Made by a program: the position numbers and the translations under genes
Shown: positions 19,784 through 29,850 of the stretch, in pieces
Layout: each line of letters starts with the position of its first letter
Numbering within the stretch: the first letter of the stretch is position 1
NCBI GenBank assembly: GCA_030323885.1
Contig: CM059188.1
Span: 113,192,776 to 113,256,775, forward strand
Direction of reading: 5' to 3'
Source of the DNA: Branchipolynoe longqiensis
Lineage: Eukaryota; Annelida; Polychaeta; Phyllodocida; Polynoidae
DNA length: 64,000 nt
Notes under the pieces: generated by a model
What the model was told of the DNA's origin: nothing
Seen by the model: the letters and a program-made list of their open reading frames with translations, nothing else
Databases searched by the model: none

Positions 19784-20059
19784 CATCAGTACATGAAAAA
19801 ATCGTCCGGTGCAACTGACACTTGTTGACAGCTGATGGAGGGAAGGTGGGCCACAGGTGGCGCCACCAGTCAAGTGCGGAGTCTTAGAGAGAATAACAAT
19901 GGTAATCAAATAATATAATAATATAATATATCATGGAAACAATTCCCTTCGTATGTTTATACTCGCATAACACGTTATACATCACATATAAACAACAAAT
20001 AGCCTATATAGGTATATGTGTATTTATATTCCGGCATTTTCCTTCAGCTGGTAGGAAAT

Positions 20060-20473
20060 TAGATACATGATTCACCCTGTACTTGTAGTACACTGGTGAA
20101 GGACAACGTAGTGTAAATACGGGCGAAAATAGGTTTAGTATGGAACATGAAGTAGAAACCGTGGCTCCAGTATCAAATAGCTGCATATATTGGCACAGAG
20201 TTGGTAAAATGGGAGAGAATGCAAAAAGACAAGATGGCGGCCGCAGAACGCCATCGATTTCACTTTTAAATCTTATTAAACTAGATATTATATTATATTT
20301 TTCAACTAAAAGGTAGCGGGCTATCAATAAGACATATGTAAAGAATAATTTTTGCTTCTTAGATTGTGAAATTAGGCTCTCAATTCATTAACCCGCTTTT
20401 TCGACCGTTTTTATATAGGGTTGGTATTCACCCGTGTACTGTGACTGCGAGTACCGGGTGAATCCTTCAGCTG
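20060..20473 (-). mobile_element. MITE M1 copy 2
   Basis: Reverse complement of the copy at 6356 over the whole length. The left end, TAGATACATGATTCACCC, is well preserved; the right end is diverged. Flanks GTAGGAAAT at 20051-20059 and 20474-20482 give the 9-bp duplication, and the match extends upstream to 19 bp (CCTTCAGCTGGTAGGAAAT at both sides). Confidence 0.8.
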
Positions 20474-20482
20474 GTAGGAAAT

Positions 20483-20796
20483 GGGATGGGCGTATAAGTC
20501 AAGGTGCTTCTGAGAACTTAAGAAGAAAAAAAAGAAGATTTATGCGCCAGTTTTTACGGTAGTAGTTTTCGGAGGGTTCCCGTCGATTTAGAGGTGATGG
20601 TGCTGGCAATGATCTAAGAGGGGCCCAGTCCCAGGTGCCCCTACACCCATTACCTAAACCATAATGACTTGGGGTTAACCGGCCACGCACACCATTACAC
20701 CACTTCTAAAGCGGCCCGAGATTGGGCCGGAGATAGACGTGACAGATATGGCAGGCTCAAAGAGTTCTTTTGGGGATACATCCGCTCTAACTTAAA
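20483..20796. other. Unassigned spacer
   Basis: No gene supported. An A/G-rich stretch at 20515-20540 precedes sequence with no family match in the window. Confidence 0.4.
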
Positions 20797-21360
20797 GTTG
20801 CATAGTGTTTTTGTGCGTCCTAGCAACATCTAAGGCCATATCAGGATTGGTACAGACTTTGTGACAGTTCACACTCATGGCGACCTTTATAATGCTGCCC
20901 CACAGGGAAATCAGGCCGGTAGCGGCATGACCTGATATCCCACTTAGTCACATTATCCTGACACTGAGCTAACCTGTCCTTGCCATATCCTATTAATGCT
21001 GAACGCCAGGCTAGGAAGCGACATGTATCAATTTGAAATTCATTGGTTTGACTCGACCAAGAACCGAACTCCTGACCTTCTGCACACGATGCCCGCACTC
21101 TACCGATTAGGCCACTATGTCCGGTAAGTTGCATATTCCGATGGTTTTGAATTTCTGACATTTTCTGAGATAACATACATTAGGTCGTTCATTATTATGT
21201 ACCTTACTTTAGCATGAAGTCACTTCTATTTTAAATGACTAACTTTTGAGATATATATTTGAAGTGCAACCATGCAAAATTAATTTTGGCAAGTCTGCCA
21301 AAACTGTTACACAATAGCATTCTGCAGGAGCAGGTTCTATTCAAGTGCCTCAGTATTTCC
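20797..21360 (+). mobile_element. MITE M2 copy split by SINE-A
   Basis: The M2 left end, TTAAAGTTGCATAG, appears at 20797-20811. After the SINE the same AAGTTGCATA repeats at 21125 and M2 continues (TTGAAGTGCAACCATG, AATTAATTTTGGCAAG) to about 21360, where the right end is lost. Confidence 0.75.
20813..21124 (-). mobile_element. SINE-A insertion with 10-bp target duplication
   Basis: Full copy from tail GTTTTTGTGCGTCCTAGC to head CACTATGTCCGGT, inserted in M2. AAGTTGCATA stands on both sides, a clean target duplication typical of LINE-driven retroposition. Confidence 0.85.
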
Positions 21361-21373
21361 TTCTGCGTGGCGA

Positions 21374-21722
21374 ACCAGATGGGATTGCCGAATGAGTTAG
21401 AGCGTCCGTCTCCCTTGTTGGTAGACCGTGAGATCGTAGGTGCAAACCCTGGGCGAGTCAAACCAATCACTTAAAAATTTATACTTGTCGCTTCCTAGCC
21501 AGGTGTTCGGCATTATTAGGATAGGGCAAGGACTGGTTGGCTCAGTGTCAGGATAATGTGACTGAGTGGGATATCAGTTCATGCTGCTGGTGGCCTGGTA
21601 TCACAGTGGGGCAGCACTATAAAGTCGCCATGAGTGCGAACTGTCACAAGTCGGTACCCGTCCTGATATGACCATAGATGTTGCTAGGATGTAACACGAC
21701 AATAAACAAACAAACCAACCTT
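21374..21722 (+). mobile_element. SINE-A copy, full length
   Basis: Head AGATGGGATTGCCGAATGAG, box B region GTGCAAACCCTGGG (mutated), tail GTAACACGACAATAAACAAA. Confidence 0.85.
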
Positions 21723-21735
21723 TTTTGTGGCCAGG

Positions 21736-21990
21736 TCAGCTGCCGACCTGACTGACATCTCTACTGCGCACCACAAGTGCTGCGTCATCAGAAAATAATG
21801 TGATCAATGCTGACTCTGAAATCATAGGCAGATCATTTGTAAATATCAGCAATAGGAGTGGCCCTAGGGTTGAGCCTTTTGGCACTCCAGTCTTGACTCC
21901 TCTTGGGAGTGACTCCATTCCCTTTATTCTGGCGAACTGCTGTTCGATATATACTTTGCCAGAAATGCTTGAGTTCTAGGACCTGTGGCA
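21736..21990 (-). pseudogene. LINE reverse transcriptase core fragment
   Basis: Minus frame 21918-21736 encodes RT motifs: GVPKGSTLGPLL (motif B) and, 20-odd residues later, LFSDDAAL, where DD is the catalytic pair (an FADD-box variant). Only about 60-80 residues are recognisable. Upstream (21920-22000) related residues appear in shifting frames, so indels are present. It belongs to a non-LTR retrotransposon, CR1/Jockey-like by its GVPxGS and FxDD spacing (inference). No endonuclease or 3' end is visible. Confidence 0.75.
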
Positions 21991-22265
21991 GTTCGTTCTG
22001 TATTTGTGCAGTAGTATTTGATGTCCCAAGTGATGTACCAAAAAAACAAAACAAAATTCCCCTGCTTTTTTTTTCTTGAAGATTTATACTGCCTATCATG
22101 GATAAGTCTGAACAGACTTGTTTTGACCATTAGACAGTTTGTCGATAGAAAGCCCGAGCCGGCACTTTTACCGACCCAAGGGATTTTTAAGCTCCCACAC
22201 CACAAAGCCATGGGATGAGAGCAACGGGCCTTTGATGACACTGTAAGTTATAAACAGCGGTGGAA

Positions 22266-22375
22266 ATCCAAATTGGCAGAGGTGGAGGCATGGGAAACTG
22301 AACCACCAACCTTCAGATTAGGAGTCCGACCTAGAAAAAAGTCAGACATTCGAACCACTCGCCACAGAGAACAAA
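22266..22375 (-). other. tRNA-like segment, possibly another SINE head
   Basis: On the minus strand GTGGCGAGTGGTTCGAATG resembles box A, and GGTGGTTCAGTTTCCCATG, 55 nt on, resembles box B. There is no clean cloverleaf acceptor stem, so I do not call a tRNA gene. It occurs once in the window. Confidence 0.35.
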
Positions 22376-22427
22376 CACCTATTTGTAGAACTTGTGAGGA
22401 CAGCTGTTGTAATCTTGCTGCCCTGTT

Positions 22428-22690
22428 TGTTCGGTAGCGTTTTGCATCCTAGCAAGATCTAAGGTCATATCAGGACATGTTCTGACTTGTGACAGTGTGC
22501 ACTCATAGTGCCTTTATAGTGCTGCCCCACTGGGAGACCAGGCTGCTGGCACCAGAACCTGATATCCCACTCAGTCCCATTATCCTGACACTGAGATAAC
22601 CAGTCCTTGCCCTATCCTATTAATGCCGAGCGCCAGATCAGGTAGCGACAAGTATACATTTGGTAAGTGATTGGTTTGACTCGGCATGGG
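22428..22690 (-). mobile_element. SINE-A copy, head missing
   Basis: Tail GCGTTTTGCATCCTAGCAAG through the body to GGTTTGACTCGGCATGG; the tRNA-like head is cut off. Confidence 0.8.
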
Positions 22691-22740
22691 CTTGCACTGA
22701 CTCATCTATCTGGAGATAGCATGAGTGCGCCGGGCGAGGC

Positions 22741-23795
22741 AAAAGGTGGGGGGGGGGGGGGCTGAACCGACGAGACAAGGCGGTGTGAGTTGGGGGAAGT
22801 GGGCGGGAGTGGAAAGGGGGGGAAGGGGGGATGGTGAGGTGGGGAGGCAGGTTGGAAGAGGATGGATTGAGTTTGCAGACTGCAGCAGCAGGGGGAGTGT
22901 GGACCAGGTGATAGAACAAACAGCAGGCATTGGGAGGGCGGGACGGAGGTAGGGACGGGGAGAGGGTGATGTGGAGGGGGGGTGGGGTAGGGATGGGGAG
23001 AGGGCGATGTGGAGGGGAGGGTAGGGATGGGAAGAGGGCGATGTGGAGGGGAGGGTAGGGAGGGGGGAGATGGCGATGTGGAGGGGAGGGTAGGGAGGGG
23101 GAGAGGGTGATGTGGAGGGGGGGGTAGGGAGGGGAGAGGGCGATGTGGAGGGGAGGGTAGGGAGGGGAGAGGGCGATGTGGAGGGGGGGGGGGGTTAGGG
23201 AGGGGGGAGAGGGGCGAATGTGGAGGGGAGGGTAGGGAGGGGGGAGAGGGCGATGGGGAGGGGAGGGTAGGGAAGAGGAGAAGGCGAATTGGAGCGGAGG
23301 GTAGGGGAGGGGAAGAGGGCGATGTGGAGGGGAGGGTAGGGAGGGGAGAGGGTGAATGTGGACGGGAGGGTAGGGAGGGGGAGAGGGCGATGTGGAGGGG
23401 AGGGTAGGGAGGGGGAGAGGGCAATGTGGAGGGGAGGGTAGGGTGGGGGAGAGGGCGAATTGGAGGGGAGGGTAGGGGATGGGGAAGAGGGCGATGTTGA
23501 GGGGAGGGTAGGGAGGGGGAGAGGGCGATGTGGAGGGGAGGGTAGGGAGGGGAGAGGGCGATGAAGGGGAGGGGAGGGTAGGGAAGAGGAGAAGGCGAAT
23601 TGGAGCGGAGGGTAGGGAGGGGGAGAAGGCGATGTGGAGGGGTGGGTAGGGAGGGGGAGAGGGCGATGTGGAGGGGGGTAGGGACGGGGAGAGGGCAAAT
23701 TGGAGGGGAGGGTAGGGACGGGGAGAGGGCGATGTGGAGGGGGGGTAGGAAGGGGGAGAGGGCGATGTGGAGGCGAAGGGAGGGGACGAGGTCGT
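22741..23795. repeat. 1-kb G-rich minisatellite, 30-35-bp units
   Basis: After a poly-G run (22748-22761), about 27 imperfect units are built from GAGAGGGCGATGTGGAGG plus GGAGGGTAGGGAGGG. The G-runs repeat every unit, so multiple G-quadruplexes are possible. Proline/serine-rich frames on the minus strand are artefacts of the repeat. Confidence 0.9.
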
Positions 23796-23799
23796 TTTT

Positions 23800-24062
23800 T
23801 GGTCATATCAGGTGCACAATCATGGCAATTTTATAGTGCTGCCACACTGGGAGATCAGGCCGCCAGCACACAATGACCCGATTTCCCACATATTATCCTG
23901 ACACTGAGCTAACCAGTCCTTGTACTATCCTAGTATAATGCCGAGCGCTAGGCTACGTAGCAACACATACATTTGGTAAGTCATCGATTTGAGGTGGCTG
24001 TGTTTTGTGCTCCCAACCTTCCTCATGGGAAGTCTGCGCTCTACCGATTCGGCCACGACCGA
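23800..24062 (-). mobile_element. SINE-A copy, tail missing
   Basis: Starts at GGTCATATCAGGTGCACAAT directly at the end of the G-rich array and ends with the head (ATTCGGCCACGACCG). The 3' tail may have been consumed by the array. Confidence 0.8.
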
Positions 24063-24169
24063 TCTAAATAGGGCTTCCTGGGTGGTATCACTCTAGTCAA
24101 ATATCATGTACATAATCCAGAGGCATGAATCTCGCAGTAATATGCCTGTCCATAGCATAGTTAATACCA

Positions 24170-24343
24170 GTCTGCATTGACCTCTCAGGCAAGGAGCCGC
24201 ATAGACAGGTAGGCGTGGTTAGGCTGCTGACATCAGGGAGCCTAGCTGGTGTAATTGTTAGCCCACTGGTCCGGAATGAAAGAGATCTGGGTCCGATTCC
24301 CACTCTAGGTGCAATATTTCCATTTTCACCCCCCCCCCCCATG
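24170..24343 (+). mobile_element. SINE-C copy 3
   Basis: Start TGACCTCTCAGGCAAGGAGC; box A GGTGTAATTGTTAGCCC; box B GGGTCCGATTCCCAC; ends in a C-run. Confidence 0.8.
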
Positions 24344-24413
24344 TCATCACTATAGTCTGATTATTCTGCAAAAGGCGACCCACCGAGTACTAGGACGTAA
24401 TGTGAGTAGTTCT

Positions 24414-24708
24414 GGTGTCGCGGTTTCAGTTCTCAACCAGTTTCAGTTCTCAACTGTCACTTCTGCGCATGCGTGGATTGGAGTGACAACTTTGCTTTTG
24501 CTGTTGATGTGTGTGTGCTGATTTCTAATGTGTAAATCACTCTAAAACCCTTAAAACCTCATATACCGACCGTATATTGTTAAATGAAACACACAAGTTG
24601 GCAAACGCCCATAAGCGGCCATGTTGAATATGCTGCATTGAGATTTAGATGCATGCGCAGAAGCGATGTTGAGAACTGAAACTGGTTGAGAACTGAAACC
24701 GCGACACC
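24414..24708. mobile_element. MITE M4 copy 1 with about 58-bp inverted ends
   Basis: Arms 24414-24472 and 24651-24708 are reverse complements with about three differences. The arm begins GGTGTCGCGGTTTCAGTTC and contains a small internal duplication (CAGTTCTCAAC twice). The interior is about 175 bp, AT-rich and non-coding. The same terminus (CCGGTGTG-CGGTTTCA) recurs at 43714. Confidence 0.8.
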
Positions 24709-24820
24709 GGGCTGCTCCGAGCCACTCTGAGATGTTCCAAGCTGTTTCGAGCAGTTTCGAGTTGCTCCGAGCTGTTCCGAACCGCTCCAGGCTGCTCCGA
24801 GCCGCTCCGAGCTGCTCCCC
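24709..24820. repeat. GCTGCTCCGA decamer repeat
   Basis: About 11 imperfect 10-bp units (GCTGCTCCGA, GCTGTTCCGA, GCCGCTCCGA) immediately follow M4. Confidence 0.85.
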
Positions 24821-25105
24821 GGGGCGTGTCGGCGGCAGGGCAAGGCCCTCTGCCCCCGACGTGTTATCACAACGAGCCACCCCCAGGACATAACCCGCCG
24901 GGCACCCGGGGGAAGGGGAGGGGGAGCGCCGGGCGCCACGACGCACCGGACCGGGACGTGTGCAGAAGCACCCGGCAAAGGGACATCCTTGTCGGCTAAA
25001 TTAGACAGTGGTCGTCCACTAAACAAGGACATGCTGGAACCCCCCCCCCTATTCCCCCGCCCCCCTCCCCCGCTATGGCAGGAACTTTGTTATTTTCATG
25101 TGTAG

Positions 25106-25448
25106 AAGTGGGATATAGCTCAGGCGGTAGAGTGTCCACCGGTGAAGGTGTGGATCATCCTATCGAACCTGCTCAGTGGGCCCATTTACAGTTCGGGCTA
25201 TTTTCCGTTCCAACAAGTGGTCCACAACTGGTTCATCAAATGTTTTGATGTGCTGTCCTTGTCCTGTCTGTGGGAAAGTGCATATAAAAGACCCCTGCTG
25301 CTTATCGGAAAGAGTAGCCTGAGTGGCAGCAGCAGATTTCCATCAAAGAAATATGTCAGAATGACCATATGTTTGACGTCCAATAGCCGATGATAGAAAA
25401 CTCAATCTACTCTAGAGGTGTTGTTAAATAAAACAAACTTTACTTTTT
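25106..25448 (+). mobile_element. SINE-B copy, full length
   Basis: Head GTGGGATATAGCTCAGGCGG, middle TGGGAAAGTGCATATAAAAG, tail TTGTTAAATAAAACAAACTT. It is one of the best preserved copies. Confidence 0.85.
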
Positions 25449-25567
25449 ACCTCAGTAGTATAGTAGGGTTCGATTGAGCGTAAAATTATGTTATCAGTGC
25501 TCAAATATGATGAGAATGTGGATCGTGCGGCAAAGCCATGGAACGGCCGAGGCAGAAGGCCTTGTTA

Positions 25568-25822
25568 CTCACCAATGACTTATTAAATATTGATACTTGT
25601 CGCTTCCTAGCCAGGCGATCGGCATTATTAGGATAGGGCAAGCAATGGTTGGCTCAGTGTCAGGATAATGTGACTGAGTGGGATATCAGGTCATGGTTGA
25701 TTGTGGCCTGGTTTGCCAGTGGGGCAGCACTATAATGTTGCCATGAGTGCGCACTGTCACAAGTCAGTACTCGTCCTGATATGACCTTAGAAGTTGCCAG
25801 GACGTAAAGCTCCAACAAGCGA
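25568..25822 (+). mobile_element. SINE-A copy, head missing
   Basis: Begins CACCAATGACTTATTAAAT; body and tail complete to GACGTAAAGCTCCAACAAG. Confidence 0.8.
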
Positions 25823-26269
25823 GCAACTAATCCCCACTGAGTTCACTTCGCCTACTTCATTCATAGTCAAAGGGATGGGCTATCGAAATTGTGGGACTCT
25901 CAGCGGACGGGGGGAGGAGGAGCAGTGGCGGCGGGGGGAGGAGGGGCGGCGGGCGGAGGGTGGGCAGGGCCTTCCACAGCTTTCGTGTACCTCCAGTCTA
26001 TCTTTTTTTGTGTGATGGTGTATTTATGCTGACCATAACGGTTAAGTCTAATGACTTGTTTTCGCCACTAGACGGTAATAGTCTTGTGACTCCCCTTGTT
26101 TTGTTACTTTCAGTTGTTGTGTAGCTATCTCCTGCATGCATTCTTTCTCTGTTTGTAAGCATTCTCCTACATCTTCCTACCCTCTCCCTATCTCTAGCTC
26201 TATCTGCTGTACCCCCGAACCCCAGATCACCCTCCCCCCCCCCATTGGCATAGTGATGTACTCTGATGA
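25823..26269. other. Unassigned spacer
   Basis: No gene supported. A G-rich GGCGGGGGGAGGAGG patch lies at 25908-25965 and a C run at 26230. Confidence 0.4.
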
Positions 26270-26620
26270 TGACCAGATGGGATGGCCAAATGAGTTGAGC
26301 ATCCATCTCCTGTTTTGCTAGATCGTGGGATTCAAACGCACGGGTTCGAACCATGGTCGAGTCAAACCAATGACTTAAAAATTGATACCTGACACTTCCT
26401 AGCCAGGCGCTCAGCATTATTAGGATAGGGCAAGGACGGGTTAGCTCGGTGTCAGGATAATGCGACTGAATGGGATATCGGGTCATGGTGCTGGTGGCGT
26501 GGTTTCCCAGTGGGACAGCACAATTAAGTCACTATAAGTTTGCCCTGTCACAAGTCGGTACCCATCCTGATATGACCTTTAATGTTGCCAGGAAGTAAAA
26601 CTCCAAAAACCAACGAGCCA
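26270..26620 (+). mobile_element. SINE-A copy, full length, two box B motifs
   Basis: Head GATGGGATGGCCAAATGAG, then GGGATTCAAACGCACGGG directly followed by GGTTCGAACCATGG. Tail GAAGTAAAACTCCAAAAACC. Confidence 0.85.
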
Positions 26621-26842
26621 GTTACTGACCTACAAAGGAAGACCGGCGCCTCGGTGCTGAAAAAATATATTATTCAACTGGAATAAATGTTTTGAACAAA
26701 AACATATCTCCCCTGGTCTGTCTGTATTCGGCCTTCTATTGCTGCACGAATGGATACATTCTTAGCTGAAATTGATGTGCCACATAATCAAGGGCACGTC
26801 ACCAGGGGGCGCCCCAGCAGCAGGCCTGCACTTATTAGGCAT

Positions 26843-27175
26843 GGAGCGGGACGTTGTTCAGATGGTAGAATGTCCAGCTGTGTAGGTGTGGGTCATCCTA
26901 TCGATCCTGCTCAGTGGACACATTTGCAGTATGGGCTATTTTCTGTTCCAACCACTGGTCCACAACTGGTTCATCAAAGGCTGTGGTGTGTGCTGTGCCG
27001 TCTGTGGGAAAGTGCATATAAAAGAACCCTTGCTGCTTATCAGAAAGAACAGCCTATGTGGTGGAAGCGGGTTTCCTCAAAAGAAATGTGTCAGAATAAC
27101 CAAATGTTTGATGTCCAATAGCCGATTATAAAAATCAATGTGCTCTGGAGGCGTAATAAAACGAACGTTTTTTTA
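26843..27175 (+). mobile_element. SINE-B copy
   Basis: Head GAGCGGGACGTTGTTCAGAT (box A degraded); middle AGTGCATATAAAAGAACCC; tail GGAGGCGTAATAAAACGAAC. Confidence 0.85.
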
Positions 27176-27309
27176 GTAGCCGTAACCCTGAGTGCAATAA
27201 TGTTTAGCACTTGGTGGAAAGACGTGACTGATTGACACATCGGGCAAAGTGCGAAGTGCGAATGGCAAAACCGTGAGCCGACCTATATTTTTACCCCGTA
27301 GAAGAGGGT

Positions 27310-27485
27310 TGTGATCTGCACTGACCTCTCAGGCAAGGAGCCGCATAGACAGGTAGGCGTGGGTAGTGTGGTGATATCAGGGAACCTAGGTGGTGTAATG
27401 GTTAGCACACTGGCCCAGAATGCAAAGAGATGTGGGTTCCAGTCCTGCTCTAGGCACAATCTTTTCCATTTTCATCACCCCCCCC
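27310..27485 (+). mobile_element. SINE-C copy 4
   Basis: Start CTGACCTCTCAGGCAAGG; box A GGTGTAATGGTTAGCAC; box B GGGTTCCAGTCCTGC; C-run end. Confidence 0.8.
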
Positions 27486-27637
27486 CCCTCACGACACTGG
27501 TGCTGTGACCATGATACTGTACAAGCTATGCGCTGTCTGGTTGTTGAACCTACCCTGTGTATGTATGTGTAAGTGTATTGCCTGTATGTAATTGTAAGCA
27601 TTAAAAGACTTACAATAGAGGATATTACCACACATAC

Positions 27638-27975
27638 GCCGTGGTCACAGTCCCGCAACCGTAGTGTTCATCATCGCCGTCAAATGTCGAATGGGTTGTG
27701 AATATTGTGTATTAATAGTGACTGACTAGTTTGATACGCTCCTAACATTTTCAAAAGGGTCCAAACATGAACATTTTATTTTTCTTGGAAGCTCCAATGA
27801 CCCAAAAGCAATATACTTTTGGAATTTTCTAAATATCCAACAATTTGACTGACATATGTGCATTTGAAAGTTAGTCATTTCCATAGCTTTTGTATGCGCT
27901 GTGGCAACGGTCCCACAACCGTAGTGTTCGTCGTCGCCGTCAGATGTCGCATGCGTTGTGAATATTGTCAATTCC
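27638..27975. repeat. 75-bp direct repeat pair
   Basis: Segments 27640-27705 and 27900-27972 share CAACCGTAGTGTTC, TCGCCGTCA and GTTGTGAATATTGT in order, about 85 percent alike by eye, 260 bp apart. Between them lies unassigned sequence. Confidence 0.75.
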
Positions 27976-27989
27976 AGGGGGATGAGTGT

Positions 27990-28170
27990 GGTAGTCTGCA
28001 CTGACCTCTCAGGCAAGGAGCCATATAGACAGGTAGGCGTGGGTAGTGTGGGGACATCAGGGAGCCTAACTGGTGTAATGGTTAGCACAGTAGCCCAGAA
28101 TTCAAAGTGATGTGGGGTCGAGTCCCGCTCTAGGCGCAATATTTCCCATTTTCATCACCCCCGCTCACGC
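27990..28170 (+). mobile_element. SINE-C copy 5
   Basis: Start TCTGCACTGACCTCTCAGG; box A GGTGTAATGGTTAGCAC; box B GGGGTCGAGTCCCGC. It ends at TTTTCATCACCCCCGC, next to the duplicated module. Confidence 0.8.
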
Positions 28171-28351
28171 GAAGGAGGACACAAGAGAACTGGCTGAACA
28201 TTTAATCTAACAATCGTTATACAGGAACGCCATTCACCTGTATTACCGATAGGCCGACAGGTAAACAGGTAAAGGACAAAGGCGTATTGTCACAAATATG
28301 CTTGGTTTATTGATGTATATATATATATATATATATATACATATATATATA

Positions 28352-28510
28352 CAGTATAACCCCATTAAACCAAACTTGAAGGGATCCTAGAAATTTGGTT
28401 GGTTAACCGATCATTGGTTTAACCCAGCTTTGGCTTTGACTTTGAGTAAGCATGTATTGCACATGTAATATACAATGTATGTGGACACTTTGATTTTTTT
28501 TTTTTATATG
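28352..28510 (+). mobile_element. MITE M7, 5' end only
   Basis: Begins CAGTATAACCCCATTAAACC after a TA and follows the same sequence as the copy at the window end (CCTAGAAATTTG, GATCATTGGTTTAACC). It breaks off before the inner M7 copy. Confidence 0.75.
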
Positions 28511-28516
28511 TATATA

Positions 28517-28850
28517 CAGTATAATCCCGTTAAATGATGCTCAGTTAAACCAAACAATCAGTTAAGCCAAACTTGTTTCGGTGGCCCAGCAAAATACTAC
28601 CATTTATTATATAAAAAAGTCACTGGGGTCTCAGATGACCTTATAACCATATGAAAGTTTGGTTTAACCATACCGGAGTCGCCTGGGGTCCGACATTTTT
28701 GTTTGTATTAACTGATAATTTGGATTGACCAACTTTGGTTTAACCAACTTGTTTATATGATAAATGGTAGTATTTTGCAGGGCCGCCGAAAAAAATTTGG
28801 ATTAACCGATCGTTTGGTTTAACCGAGCTTGGTTTAACGGGGTTATACTG
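28517..28850. mobile_element. MITE M7, complete, about 100-bp inverted ends, TA target
   Basis: A 334-bp element with TIRs beginning CAGTATAAYCCCGTTAAA. The inverted arms extend about 100 bp (the inner landmark AAAATACTACCATTTAT reappears inverted at about 28760). TA stands on both sides. CAGT ends with a TA duplication are typical of Tc1/mariner/pogo-type elements (inference). No transposase. Confidence 0.85.
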
Positions 28851-28915
28851 TATATTGAAATGCCTTATTTCCTGATAATTATATATAGGCTAATCTAGGC
28901 TAGGGCCCCTCGCAG

Positions 28916-29263
28916 AGGGTTGGTTGTTGGAGTTTTATGTCCTGGCAGCATCTAAGGTCATATCAGTATGGGCACCAACTTGTGACAGTTCCCACTCATG
29001 GCGACTTTATAGTGCTGCCCCGATGGGACTCCAGGTCGCCAGCACCATGACCTGATATCCCACTCAGACACATTGTCCTGACACTGAGCCAACCAGTCCT
29101 TGCCCTATCCTAATAATGCCAGCGCTTGGCTAGGAAACAACAAGTATACATTTTTAAGTCATTGGTTTGACTCTACCATGGTTCAAATCCGTGGGATAGA
29201 ATCCCACGATCTACCAAAACGGGAGATGGACGCTCAACTCATTCGGCCATCCCGTCTGGTCCA
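28916..29263 (-). mobile_element. SINE-A copy, full length
   Basis: Tail GGTTGGTTGTTGGAGTTTTA to head CATTCGGCCATCCCGTCTGG; the doubled box B is visible (ATCCGTGGGATAGAATCCC). It separates the two module copies. Confidence 0.85.
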
Positions 29264-29337
29264 GGATGAAACAAGGGAAACTGGTTGAATATTTAATCTA
29301 ACATTCGTTACACCGGAAGGCCGTTCTCCTATATTAC

Positions 29338-29784
29338 AACAAGCACTGGCTGTCCGCAGAGCTACGCATCGCGGTGTTTACCCTACTTTTGCGGTATGCG
29401 TTACTCTTTCCTTTGCTGTCGGCCACTTTTAGAGGTATTAAACAAGTTGTCTTTTCCATCATGTAGATGAAATGTTCTTCATCTGTGTCTTCAAATCTTT
29501 TGAATCTGACACCAGAAGTTTAATGATAATTGCTCTGAATTCTTTTTTTCCCGTCTATCGAAAACCTCTGCAAATCACTAAAATTTGACGATATTCATCT
29601 TTGAAGCTTCCATATTCTTTTCACATACCTGTTTTCTATCTACTGGCCAATATTCAAGAAGAGTGAGTGATGATCAGCATGCTCTCAGCAATTCGCAGAG
29701 CAGCTCGGTGAATAATGCTCTGCGAATAATAATCATTCTTCCGCTAATTCGCAGAGGAAAGCAGCTCTGCGAATAGCCTCGTCG
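29338..29784. mobile_element. 447-bp insertion flanked by ATTAC
   Basis: ATTAC stands at 29333-29337 and 29785-29789, while copy A has a single ATTAC. The right part holds three GCTCTGCGAAT/ATTCGCAGAG motifs, some inverted. No ORF is recognised and the family is unknown. Confidence 0.6.
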
Positions 29785-29850
29785 ATTACCAATAGGCCAA
29801 CAGGTAAAAGACAAAGGCCTATTGTCACAATGGTTATTGATATATATCTA

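Larger units (their letters stand above)
28175..28916. repeat. Duplicated module, copy A
   Basis: Outside the MITE it holds, this matches 29263-30095: ACTGGCTGAACATTTAATC, GGCCGACAGGTAAACAGG, GACAAAGGCGTATTGTCAC, then after the MITE TATATTGAAATGCCTTATTT and GGGCCCCTCGCAG. The parent may be a larger undefined repeat. Confidence 0.75.
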
